Source: an uncultured bacterium | GTDB taxonomy: Bacteria; Patescibacteriota; Minisyncoccia; Phycocordibacterales; UBA918 | Reading direction: 5' to 3' | Length of the DNA stretch: 5,387 bases | NCBI GenBank assembly: GCA_903839715.1 | Contig: CAIMDH010000015.1 | Location: forward strand, 1-5,387 | Part shown: positions 1 through 4,777 of the stretch, one piece after another | Layout of the letters: every line of letters begins with the position of its first letter | Numbering within the stretch: position 1 is the first letter of the stretch | The notes under the pieces: generated by a model | What the model was told of the DNA's origin: nothing | The model's input: only the letters and a program-made list of their open reading frames with translations | Database searches by the model: none | Position numbers and translations under genes: made by a program

Positions 1-27
1 TACTTGTATTTTTTCTAAAGCTAATTC

Positions 28-1287
28 CTAAAATCCAAACCAGCTTAACACCTTTTTCCACAAGCTTACTTTTTCTATTACTGGTTCTGCTTCAACCTCA
101 GTGGGGACAGGAACACCGAACTTTGTCTCGTACTCTGCCCGTGTCATCTTTATTGGCTCTGAAGTGTCATTCCCTGATTCAATTTGTTCAATTACTGTAT
201 CAACAAGAGACTGATGCATCCATCCTGTTTTTGAGTTAATAACGTTCACCTTAAGCCATGTGTCGTTGTTATATTTACCCATTATTTCAACTACCGTACC
301 TTTGGGGTAGCTTTCAATCTTTGAACATTGAGTGGACGGACATTCTCTTAAAACTGCTTCAGCATTTATATTTCCAGTTTCATTCAAAGGCAAAATATCT
401 TCTAACTTAACTTCAAAATTTACCGATGAAACTTCACTATTTGTTTCTTTTTTTACAACTGAGGTTTGTGCCTCACTTTGTGTAGAATTTGACATACACT
501 TATAAACTGTCCCGTAAAGAGTTCCGTTAATATCAAATTTTTCAATTGCATCTAATTTAGTGAACGTGTAACCGGACCTACAGGCACAATCATTGTTTCC
601 AAAGGGTACCCCCTCTATTAACGGACAATACTCAGATTGATTAAGTGGTATACAGCCTTTATTTAGTGTCTGAATAAATCCCCCATCGCACACACAAAGG
701 TTGTTTTCTGGATGACTATTTTGTATCCCTTTAGAAACACATAAATTTCCTGACTGGGAACTTTCATTTGTAATACCAAAATCTGATAGTAGTTTTTGTG
801 TCCATTCATCTAAACTCTCATCACTGGATTCAGAATAATCTGAGTAGTCATCTTCTAACTCATAGTCATCAGAAGACTCAAATCTGGGTTCATTACTCAC
901 AGCCTTTAGCCATTCAACCACAGCATTTCGGCAGGTAGCAGCCTGAGCACCACCGTTAAAACCACCACCTGATGGGCAGCCCTCTTCATACTTTCTCAAT
1001 GCCTCCTTCATCTCAGGACTGTCCATGTCTATCCCCGCTAATGAAACTGGGGAAACGCCAGATCCCATATTGTAAACAGGGTCATTGTAAATTGTAGCTG
1101 TACTACCATCACTACCATAAATTTTATCTCCATACTGGTTATAAGTTGTTCCTTTACCAGTTTCTGGGTCACTACAATTCGTGGTATTACCTGAGATAGT
1201 GCAAGTTACTGCAAAAACATCGTTAACTCCGAGTAAAGAGATTAATGAAGTTACGAACAATAAAGCTAAGATAATCGGGTTTTTCAT
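28..1287 (-). CDS. Secreted Cys-rich protein with bacterial SH3 domain
   Basis: A 419-residue exported protein. Residues 1-26 form a signal peptide (KNP, a hydrophobic core about 4-20, then VFA before V27), so the mature protein should be outside the membrane. A Gly/Tyr/Thr-rich segment follows (about 28-78), then a helical part, a very acidic linker (136-160), and a Cys-rich block with Cys at 183, 198, 200, 212, 221, 234, 236 and 264, recalling EGF-like spacing. Residues 306-366 look like a bacterial SH3 (SH3b) domain: 'VLRECPS', 'KGTVVEIMG', 'TWLKV' and 'TGWMHQSLV'. SH3b domains usually bind cell-wall or surface ligands. The C-terminus is a short amphipathic 'SLWKKVLSWFGF'. The start is supported by the signal peptide and by AGGA 7 nt upstream of the ATG. 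It is transcribed divergently from the toxin-antitoxin unit. A role in surface attachment or wall binding is inference; no catalytic motif was seen. Confidence 0.9.
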   Translation of the reverse strand: MKNPIILALLFVTSLISLLGVNDVFAVTCTISGNTTNCSDPETGKGTTYNQYGDKIYGSDGSTATIYNDPVYNMGSGVSPVSLAGIDMDSPEMKEALRKYEEGCPSGGGFNGGAQAATCRNAVVEWLKAVSNEPRFESSDDYELEDDYSDYSESSDESLDEWTQKLLSDFGITNESSQSGNLCVSKGIQNSHPENNLCVCDGGFIQTLNKGCIPLNQSEYCPLIEGVPFGNNDCACRSGYTFTKLDAIEKFDINGTLYGTVYKCMSNSTQSEAQTSVVKKETNSEVSSVNFEVKLEDILPLNETGNINAEAVLRECPSTQCSKIESYPKGTVVEIMGKYNNDTWLKVNVINSKTGWMHQSLVDTVIEQIESGNDTSEPIKMTRAEYETKFGVPVPTEVEAEPVIEKVSLWKKVLSWFGF

Positions 1288-1332
1288 AAATCTATCCTAC
1301 TCCTATTTCCGCTCTAATCAACCTAAAATACT

Positions 1333-1338
1333 AGTATA
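1333..1338 (-). promoter_or_regulatory. Possible -10 box for the SH3-domain gene
   Basis: Read on the minus strand this is TATACT, about 45 nt before the ATG. That leaves room for a leader carrying the AGGAGTAGGA Shine-Dalgarno region. No convincing -35 lies at the right distance, so the call is weak. Confidence 0.3.
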
Positions 1339-1342
1339 TCCC

Positions 1343-1382
1343 GAGAAGACTAGCTAAAGTAACCAGTCCACTTTATCTTCTC
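1343..1382. repeat. Imperfect inverted repeat in divergent intergenic region
   Basis: GAGAAGA (1343-1349) and TAAAGT (1355-1360) pair with the continuous right arm ACTTTATCTTCTC (1370-1382). The left arm carries five extra bases, CTAGC, so the stem is 13 bp with a one-sided bulge and a 9-nt loop. It lies about where the -35 region of the minus-strand gene would be, so it could be an operator. It could also be the remains of a longer palindrome. Confidence 0.45.
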
Positions 1383-1493
1383 CAATAAGTTCTTTTATCT
1401 ATCCTTAATCTGTTAAACTAAAGACATTGCTGTCCATTATTCTAACTAAGTAATCTAATTGTGTATAGTTATTAAATTAAAAATGCGATAAAG

Positions 1494-1502
1494 TGTTATA
1501 AT
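1494..1502 (+). promoter_or_regulatory. Extended -10 promoter of Panacea unit (leaderless)
   Basis: TGTTATAAT gives a consensus -10 (TATAAT, 1497-1502) with the TGn extension; no good -35 is present, which an extended -10 tolerates. Only six bases separate the -10 from the ATG at 1509, so transcription should begin at or beside the start codon. No Shine-Dalgarno is present, which fits. A small GTTA/TAAC inverted repeat (1495-1498 and 1504-1507) overlaps the -10 and might serve autoregulation. Confidence 0.7.
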
Positions 1503-1508
1503 TTAACT

Positions 1509-1937
1509 ATGAGAAGCGCAAACGACATAGCGAATGCATTTCTAATGCTATCTGAACCTGAAGCTGGAGATGTAGTTACAAATCTAAAACTACAAAAACT
1601 TCTCTATTACGCTCAGGGTTTTCATCTTGCCCTATATGGAAGACCTTTTTTTGCTGATGAGATACTAGCCTGGGAACATGGACCAGTAGTAAGAAACGTT
1701 TATAACACTTACAGGGATTTTGGTTCAAATATCCTATCTCCAACAGAAACTATCATTGAATTTGACAATGATGAGAAAGAACTTATTAAACAGGTTTGGA
1801 ATTTATTTGGACAATTTTCTGCATGGAGATTAAGAGACATGACTCATAGCGAGGAACCCTGGAAAAATACGCCAAGAAATCAAGAAATAACACACGAATC
1901 GCTGTTAAATTTTTTCAGAACTCAAGTGACTCAGTAA
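1509..1937 (+). CDS. Panacea-domain (DUF4065 / SocA-like) antitoxin
   Basis: A 142-residue protein that is almost entirely one Panacea domain. Hallmarks are 'TNLKLQKLLYYAQGFHL' (24-40), 'AWEHGPVVRNVY' (54-65) and the C-terminal 'LRDMTHSEEPW' (108-118). Panacea proteins are known as antitoxins that neutralise very different toxins by direct binding. The Caulobacter member SocA instead acts as an adaptor that delivers toxin SocB to ClpXP. Here the protein should act in the cytoplasm on the product of the next gene, which starts one base after its stop codon and so is probably translationally coupled. Antitoxin-first order is the usual one. The start follows from the leaderless promoter and the full-length domain. 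The family call is firm; the identity of the toxin it blocks is inferred from position. Confidence 0.93.
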   Translation: MRSANDIANAFLMLSEPEAGDVVTNLKLQKLLYYAQGFHLALYGRPFFADEILAWEHGPVVRNVYNTYRDFGSNILSPTETIIEFDNDEKELIKQVWNLFGQFSAWRLRDMTHSEEPWKNTPRNQEITHESLLNFFRTQVTQ

Positions 1938-1938
1938 C

Positions 1939-2367
1939 ATGTCGAAGATAAGCGAACCGAATTTCCCACACAATCAGGGAAGAATTGGTATCGGTAGCCA
2001 ACCTTCTTTCTCTGGTTATAAAAAACCTGTTTTTTGCTTTCAACACCTTCATAACGAACATTCGTTATCCTTATGTGCTCAGCATAGTGAAAAACGCTTA
2101 ATCCGAGGTCTAATGGTCAGACTTGAAGATTTAAGCAGAACAGATTGGAACGAAATTCAGCTGCGACCAAAAGAGCAAGGTGGGTCAGAAAAAATTCCAA
2201 TATCTGCACTCAATTGCAATTTACCAAATTCAATTTCTGACGATATAGAAAGTCTACTTTCAATAAGATTTGCTAACACAAGTGGGAGAATTATTGGTTT
2301 TAGGGGTAGTGATGGCTTGTTCAACGTTGTTTACATCGATATTAGCCTATCCGTCTACAGACATTAA
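1939..2367 (+). CDS. Probable toxin partner of the Panacea antitoxin
   Basis: A 142-residue protein, second gene of the unit, beginning 1 nt after the antitoxin stop. It reads in segments: a polar N-terminus ('KISEPNFPHNQGRIG'), a central strand with Cys/His ('VFCFQHLHNEHSL', 31-43), a helix with 'LSRTDWNEIQL' (65-75), a second helix ('ISDDIESLLSIRFA', 99-112) and a C-terminal beta pair 'RIIGFRGSDGLFNVVYID' (117-134). This resembles small proteins I know from positions next to DUF4065 genes, but I cannot assign a catalytic site or a target. No transmembrane helix is seen, so a cytoplasmic target is likely. Toxicity is inferred from coupling to the Panacea gene. A UUCG-loop terminator at 2471-2493 closes the unit about 105 nt downstream. 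Confidence 0.75.
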   Translation: MSKISEPNFPHNQGRIGIGSQPSFSGYKKPVFCFQHLHNEHSLSLCAQHSEKRLIRGLMVRLEDLSRTDWNEIQLRPKEQGGSEKIPISALNCNLPNSISDDIESLLSIRFANTSGRIIGFRGSDGLFNVVYIDISLSVYRH

Positions 2368-2438
2368 AGACGGCTCCTGTGATTATTTGAACTCAAGACG
2401 TACAAAATTTACTCGACACACTATACTAAACCACACAG

Positions 2439-2466
2439 GTTCGAACATCCTTCACCCAGCGGAGCA
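2439..2466 (+). repeat. Conserved 28-nt repeat, copy R1
   Basis: It starts with the palindrome GTTCGAAC (2439-2446) and ends with CACCCAGCGGAGCA (2453-2466). It matches the copy at 4119-4146 at 27 of 28 positions; only base 9 differs (A here, G there). It lies 71 nt after the probable toxin stop and leads straight into a terminator hairpin. A diverged copy is at 3485-3511. Confidence 0.85.
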
Positions 2467-2470
2467 AATG

Positions 2471-2493
2471 AAAGACGCCTTCGGGCGTTTTTT
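2471..2493 (+). terminator. Intrinsic terminator of Panacea unit
   Basis: AAAGACGCC pairs with GGCGTTTTT across a UUCG tetraloop (2480-2483). The stem has nine pairs including one G-U, and six consecutive T (2488-2493) form the 3' side. A C(UUCG)G-capped stem with a T tract is a classic Rho-independent terminator for the plus strand. Confidence 0.85.
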
Positions 2494-2500
2494 GTGTTGA

Positions 2501-2658
2501 GGCGACGCGACAGGAATGTGCCTGCGCACATTCCGTCTGGACTTGAAAAGCATTTGTGTATTTCTGCTATCCCTAATGCAGAAATACAAATGCTCGGGTA
2601 GGTAAATCTTATGAACGTAGAGAATTAGATTTGGGCACCGAGTCCAGGTCGCGGAGCC
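2501..2658 (+). ncRNA. Candidate structured element (three-way junction)
   Basis: No credible coding frame, but nested complementarity. P1: GGC-GA-CGCGAC (2501-2511) with GTCGCG-GA-GCC (2648-2658), nine Watson-Crick pairs around a tandem G-A mismatch. P2: GGAATGTGC (2513-2521) with GCACATTCC (2526-2534), loop CTGC. P3: CTGGACTTG (2537-2545) with CGAGTCCAG (2639-2647), one G-U, continuous with P1 on the 3' strand. Inside P3 lie P4, AGCATTTGT-GT-ATTTCTGC (2549-2567) with 2578-2594 (17 pairs, two-base bulge), and a weak P5, AAATCT/AGATTT (2604-2609, 2627-2632). P1, P2 and P3 make a three-way junction. It could be a structured RNA or a folded single-stranded DNA recombination site. No dedicated promoter is clear, and the strand is assumed. 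Confidence 0.45.
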
Positions 2659-2663
2659 AGAGC

Positions 2664-2691
2664 TTGACGAAAGCACATAATGTAGTATAAT
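2664..2691 (+). promoter_or_regulatory. Sigma-70-like promoter of the 2764 gene
   Basis: TTGACG (2664-2669) and TATAAT (2686-2691) are 16 bp apart, the best two-box promoter in the window. Transcription should start near 2698, giving a leader of about 66 nt, unlike the leaderless neighbours. It begins six bases after the structured element ends. Confidence 0.8.
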
Positions 2692-2697
2692 AATACC

Positions 2698-2763
2698 CGT
2701 TCAAGATTCCTTGGACCTTGCTTTTCAGTAGAACAGCAAGTCAACCTCCAGTAGGAGCGTGAA
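2698..2763 (+). promoter_or_regulatory. Structured 5' leader with two AGTA-loop hairpins
   Basis: Hairpin 1: CTTGCT-T-TTC (2717-2726) with GAA-C-AGCAAG (2731-2740), loop AGTA. Hairpin 2: CTCC (2746-2749) with GGAG (2754-2757), loop AGTA again. The second arm of hairpin 2 is the Shine-Dalgarno AGGAG (2753-2757), six bases before the ATG, so folding would partly mask the ribosome site. Whether this regulates translation or is merely a stabilising leader cannot be told from one sequence. Confidence 0.5.
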
Positions 2764-3324
2764 ATGTCAAAAGTGCAAGTTTCCTCCATGTATGTGGAGT
2801 TGATCGGGATCCTTGGTGCAGTTCTTCGTCACAATCTCAAGATGCACCTTCGGGAAGCCGAGTCCTGGGATTTGGAACATGTTGCTGATTGGGGAATCTA
2901 CGGCGAGTGCCCCGACGATGACGCCTCTGAATCGGAGTGGGCAACTTTCCATCTGCACGAAAACCCGATTCATGAGATGCACACGTATCTCGCATCGGGC
3001 AAGTGCAGCCCCATGAGCTACGGCGATATCAAGGGTCGTGAACAGCACGTTGAGATTCGGGCTCGCGCAGAATTTTCCAAATGGGTCGCCGTCGCCCAGA
3101 GTTATTGGAGTATTCAAATGTGGGTGATGGTAGAAGGTGGGGCTGTGCAACGGTACCACTTCCATTGCCATCGTGGCTACGGCGAAGACCGCAACATACA
3201 TGAGCAGCCCCTTTCCAAGAAGATGAAGGATGTGCCGCCAAAGAGAATCAAGTTCCCGCCCATTGAGAAAATGCGGACTCCTGATTGGATTCGTCGCAGC
3301 AACGTAGCCGCTGCAATTCAATAA
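2764..3324 (+). CDS. Hypothetical protein, higher-GC orphan gene
   Basis: A 186-residue protein that I do not recognise. It has no signal peptide or transmembrane helix, so it is probably cytoplasmic. Visible traits are an N-terminal helix ('MYVELIGILGAVLRHNLKMHLREAE', about 9-33), an acidic stretch 'PDDDASESEW' (50-59), many Trp and His, a strand-like centre ('YWSIQMWVMVEGG', about 114-126), 'HFHCHRGYG' (132-140) that might bind metal, and a basic Pro-rich tail ('PPKRIKFPPIEKMRTPDW'). GC is about 52% in the lines I counted, against roughly 30-42% in neighbouring genes, suggesting a different origin. The start is fixed by AGGAG six bases upstream and a good promoter. It stands alone between its promoter and terminator hairpins. 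A nearly co-terminal minus-strand frame (2767-3378) was judged a shadow, because only this strand has promoter, Shine-Dalgarno and terminator. Confidence 0.8.
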   Translation: MSKVQVSSMYVELIGILGAVLRHNLKMHLREAESWDLEHVADWGIYGECPDDDASESEWATFHLHENPIHEMHTYLASGKCSPMSYGDIKGREQHVEIRARAEFSKWVAVAQSYWSIQMWVMVEGGAVQRYHFHCHRGYGEDRNIHEQPLSKKMKDVPPKRIKFPPIEKMRTPDWIRRSNVAAAIQ

Positions 3325-3340
3325 CTGCCTGAAGAGCCCC

Positions 3341-3390
3341 GTCGGTAAGACCGACACGAGACCCTGCGATAACATCAAGGGGTCTCATTT
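3341..3390 (+). terminator. Two-hairpin terminator after the 2764 gene
   Basis: The first hairpin is GTCGGT (3341-3346) with ACCGAC (3350-3355). The second is GAGACCC (3358-3364) with GGGTCTC (3380-3386), followed by ATTTCTTTT. The second resembles an intrinsic terminator with an imperfect T tract. The gene stop is only 16 nt before the first stem. Confidence 0.7.
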
Positions 3391-3484
3391 CTTTTATACA
3401 ACCGAGTTCTGAACCACTGTATTTTCAAACAACCCTAAAATCCCACTCTGCTCCAATTCCCTTTGTATACGAACCCAATTAGCA

Positions 3485-3549
3485 GTTCTGAACGCGTCCA
3501 CGAGCGGGAGCAGACAAAAATATCCTTGTTTATCAAGGATATTTTTTGT
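3485..3549 (+). repeat. Diverged repeat R2 with long hairpin
   Basis: GTTCTGAACGCGTCC (3485-3499) and AGCGGGAGC (3503-3511) follow the same order and spacing as GTTCGAAC..TCC and CAGCGGAGC in R1 and R3. A hairpin then follows: 3514-3528 (ACAAAAATATCCTTG) with 3534-3549, 15 bp, loop TTTAT, and one extra T in the right arm. The T-rich right arm could terminate transcription before the next promoter. Another GTTCTGAAC lies at 3406-3414. The stretch 3391-3484 holds no gene that I can support. Confidence 0.6.
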
Positions 3550-3563
3550 TCAGAGTTGACACC

Positions 3564-3593
3564 TTGAGAGAGGTTCGAACCGACTGGTATACT
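3564..3593 (+). promoter_or_regulatory. Promoter of the 3600 gene with GTTCGAAC in spacer
   Basis: TTGAGA (3564-3569), an 18-bp spacer and TATACT (3588-3593) preceded by TGG, an extended -10. Six bases separate the -10 from the ATG at 3600, so the mRNA should be leaderless. The spacer contains GGTTCGAACC (3572-3581), a perfect 10-bp palindrome that shares its core with repeats R1 and R3. Its place between the boxes suits a repressor site. TTGACA at 3556 is 26 bp from the -10, too far to be the -35. Confidence 0.7.
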
Positions 3594-3599
3594 TTAGTT

Positions 3600-4118
3600 A
3601 TGAAAATAATAACAACAATTGCTATCGTATTAATCGTCATCATTTTGGGTGTATTTTATTTCGCTTCTGATAAATCAGAATTCGAAGACTCGGCAATTCT
3701 CAATGAAGAGGTCTCTGTAATAGACAACTCTCTCGTTGACGGTTGGAGCACATATAATAGTGAAGAACATGGTTTTGAGTTCAGATATCCATCAGAATGG
3801 TCGGTTCCAACAATCTCAGCATGGGAAGATATTAATGAGTTTGCTCTTGAAGGCAAGGCGTGTGACCTAAGCGATAATCTTCTTGATTTACTAGAAACTT
3901 GTCTCGGAAATACTAATGTTGAAGAAAAAATGTCAAACAATACGACTTTCTACATTGTGCCAATGGTGTGGCAAGAAAATGGCTCAGAGAATAAGGTTAT
4001 GTATGTCTACTTTATGAATAATGATGCGGTTTATAAGGTCGTCTTCCAGGGCTTAAATGATATACCAGAGGTAGCTTCACTAATATCTCAGATTCTTACA
4101 ACATTTTCCCTAAGATGA
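3600..4118 (+). CDS. Membrane-anchored exported protein, PsbP-like motif
   Basis: A 172-residue protein starting at the ATG at 3600. An in-frame ATG at 3546 would lie upstream of the promoter, add 18 residues before the membrane helix, and fall in the hairpin, so it is rejected. Residues 2-22 (KIITTIAIVLIVIILGVFYF) form an uncleaved-looking N-terminal helix, with the rest outside. An acidic linker (24-47) leads to 'GWSTYNSEEHGFEFRYPSEW' (48-67), the entry motif of many small PsbP-like domains in CPR proteins. Alternating strands follow to 'VVFQGLND' and a final helix 'ASLISQILTTFSLR'. Cys88 and Cys101 could form a disulfide. No lipobox Cys and no catalytic residues are seen. The function is unknown; a surface role is inferred from topology. 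The next repeat starts directly after the stop codon. Confidence 0.85.
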   Translation: MKIITTIAIVLIVIILGVFYFASDKSEFEDSAILNEEVSVIDNSLVDGWSTYNSEEHGFEFRYPSEWSVPTISAWEDINEFALEGKACDLSDNLLDLLETCLGNTNVEEKMSNNTTFYIVPMVWQENGSENKVMYVYFMNNDAVYKVVFQGLNDIPEVASLISQILTTFSLR

Positions 4119-4146
4119 GTTCGAACGTCCTTCACCCAGCGGAGCA
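4119..4146 (+). repeat. Conserved 28-nt repeat, copy R3
   Basis: GTTCGAAC (4119-4126) to CACCCAGCGGAGCA (4133-4146), identical to R1 except at base 9. It begins on the base immediately after the TGA of the preceding gene. R1 to R3 is exactly 1680 bp, enclosing two complete gene units. Confidence 0.85.
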
Positions 4147-4196
4147 TATAAAAGTTTAAGCCACACGCAAGTGTGGTCTTTACTTTTATATGCTCC
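4141..4196 (+). terminator. Long hairpin with GCAA loop, probable terminator
   Basis: GGAGCATATAAAAGT (4141-4155) pairs perfectly with ACTTTTATATGCTCC (4182-4196). Inside, CCACAC (4161-4166) pairs with GTGTGG (4171-4176) around a GCAA (GNRA) loop, followed by the T-rich TCTTTACTTTTA. It can end transcripts of the 3600 gene. Outward, CCAG (4136-4139) can pair with CTGG (4197-4200), leaving C4140 unpaired. Confidence 0.65.
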
Positions 4197-4401
4197 CTGG
4201 TAGAACGTGACTAAATGTCACTCGCGTTAGGATGAGAAAAGCGGTTTGAGATATTTTGGAGCTGGCAAACAAAATATCCAAACGCTGCACCACCCATGTA
4301 AGCAAAGCTTTCTTTCACTGCATTTGCATCAAAAATCAAAGTGAACTTTGATTTAGATACTCATTTGTGAAAGTAATGGGAAAAGTTCCTACCAGCGGAG
4401 C
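4192..4401 (+). ncRNA. Second candidate structured element (four-way junction)
   Basis: No coding frame is credible here. The outer stem pairs GCTCCCTGGTAGAAC (4192-4206) with GTTC-C-TACCAG-C-GGAGC (4385-4401): 15 pairs, with two single C bulges, both on the right arm. Inside are GTGAC/GTCAC (4207-4211, 4217-4221), then AGCG-g-TTTG-a-GATATTTTG (4240-4258) with 4270-4286 (17 pairs, both bulges on the left arm), then a long arm of CCCAT/ATGGG (4293-4297, 4376-4380), CTTTCAC/GTGAAAG (4312-4318, 4367-4373) and AAATCAAAG/CTTTGATTT (4333-4341, 4346-4354) with a TGAA loop. A folded DNA attachment site is an alternative to an RNA. The right arm repeats the CCAGCGGAGC core. Confidence 0.45.
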
Positions 4402-4461
4402 TAAAATCATGGCTACTACTCTTACCTCGAGAGCAAGTGATTTACTTTTGAATTTAATGTA

Positions 4462-4489
4462 TTGACATTGTAGCTACATAAGATACAAT
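4462..4489 (+). promoter_or_regulatory. dinJ-yafQ promoter and probable operator
   Basis: TTGACA (4462-4467) and TACAAT (4484-4489) are 16 bp apart. The predicted transcript start, around 4496, falls at most a few bases before the ATG at 4499, so the mRNA is leaderless or nearly so. The spacer contains TGTAGCTACA (4469-4478), a perfect palindrome, and ATTGTA (4467-4472) is the inverted mate of the -10 TACAAT. DinJ-family antitoxins are ribbon-helix-helix repressors of their own operons, so these palindromes are good candidate binding sites. Confidence 0.75.
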
Positions 4490-4498
4490 TACCTTATT

Positions 4499-4774
4499 AT
4501 GGCTTCACAAGAAACAATTCAAATTAGAATCGATGCGAAAACTAAGAACGCGGCACGCAAAACCCTTAATGCACTTGGACTAGATATGTCGAGTGCTGTA
4601 AAATTATTTTTAACTAATGTGGTAAATAGCCAAAGTATACCGCTTGACCTTAGGACAGAAAATGGCTTTACCATAGCCCAAGAGAGAGCATTACTAGCGG
4701 AAACAAAAGCTGCTAAAAAAACTGGCAAGGGGTTCAACAACCTTGACGAGCTTTTTGCTGATTTAGAGATTTAA
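4499..4774 (+). CDS. dinJ: RelB/DinJ-family antitoxin
   Basis: A 91-residue protein, close to the usual length for the family. The N-terminus is a ribbon-helix-helix: strand 'ETIQIRID' (5-12), helix 'KTKNAARKTLNALG' (14-27), then 'MSSAVKLFLTNVVNSQSIPLDL' (30-51), the most typical DinJ stretch. The C-terminal 'GKGFNNLDELFADLEI' matches the part of DinJ that wraps around and blocks YafQ. The protein should dimerise, bind the palindromes in its promoter, and neutralise the toxin encoded three bases downstream. The start follows from the family length and the promoter position; no Shine-Dalgarno is seen. The family is clear; autoregulation is inferred from known members and the palindromes. Confidence 0.93.
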   Translation: MASQETIQIRIDAKTKNAARKTLNALGLDMSSAVKLFLTNVVNSQSIPLDLRTENGFTIAQERALLAETKAAKKTGKGFNNLDELFADLEI

Positions 4775-4777
4775 TTT

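Noticed and set aside
2422..2427. TATACT as a promoter for the folded element
   Set aside because: No -35 at 16-18 bp and no TGn extension; transcripts would also meet the terminator at 2471-2493 before reaching the element.
2439..2466. tRNA 3' end (GGTTCGAAC looks like a T-arm)
   Set aside because: The closing G53-C61 pair and a complementary acceptor or anticodon arm cannot be drawn; no cloverleaf upstream.
2270..2500. 76-residue plus-strand ORF
   Set aside because: It starts inside the Panacea-partner gene in another frame and runs through the repeat and terminator stem; no ribosome site or coding pattern.
2452..2676. 74-residue minus-strand ORF
   Set aside because: Translation of the repeat, terminator and folded element; its sequence is dictated by palindromes and has no promoter or ribosome site.
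2767..3378. 203-residue minus-strand ORF
   Set aside because: Antisense shadow of the 2764 gene; it would begin inside the terminator hairpin, and only the plus strand has promoter, Shine-Dalgarno and terminator.
3394..3549. Minus-strand open frame of about 51 codons with protein-like sequence (e.g. 'FRTANWVRIQRELEQSG')
   Set aside because: No ATG, bounded upstream by a stop, overlaps the hairpin of R2, and the only GTG start lacks a ribosome site. Listed because the composition is suspiciously protein-like.
3546..3599. Upstream start (18 extra residues) for the exported protein
   Set aside because: This ATG precedes the predicted promoter boxes and would place a polar charged stretch before the membrane helix; the ATG at 3600 fits the promoter.
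4223..4232. integron R' core (GTTAGGA in 'GCGTTAGGAT')
   Set aside because: It lacks the final pyrimidine of GTTRRRY, and no matching RYYYAAC is paired with it across a hairpin.
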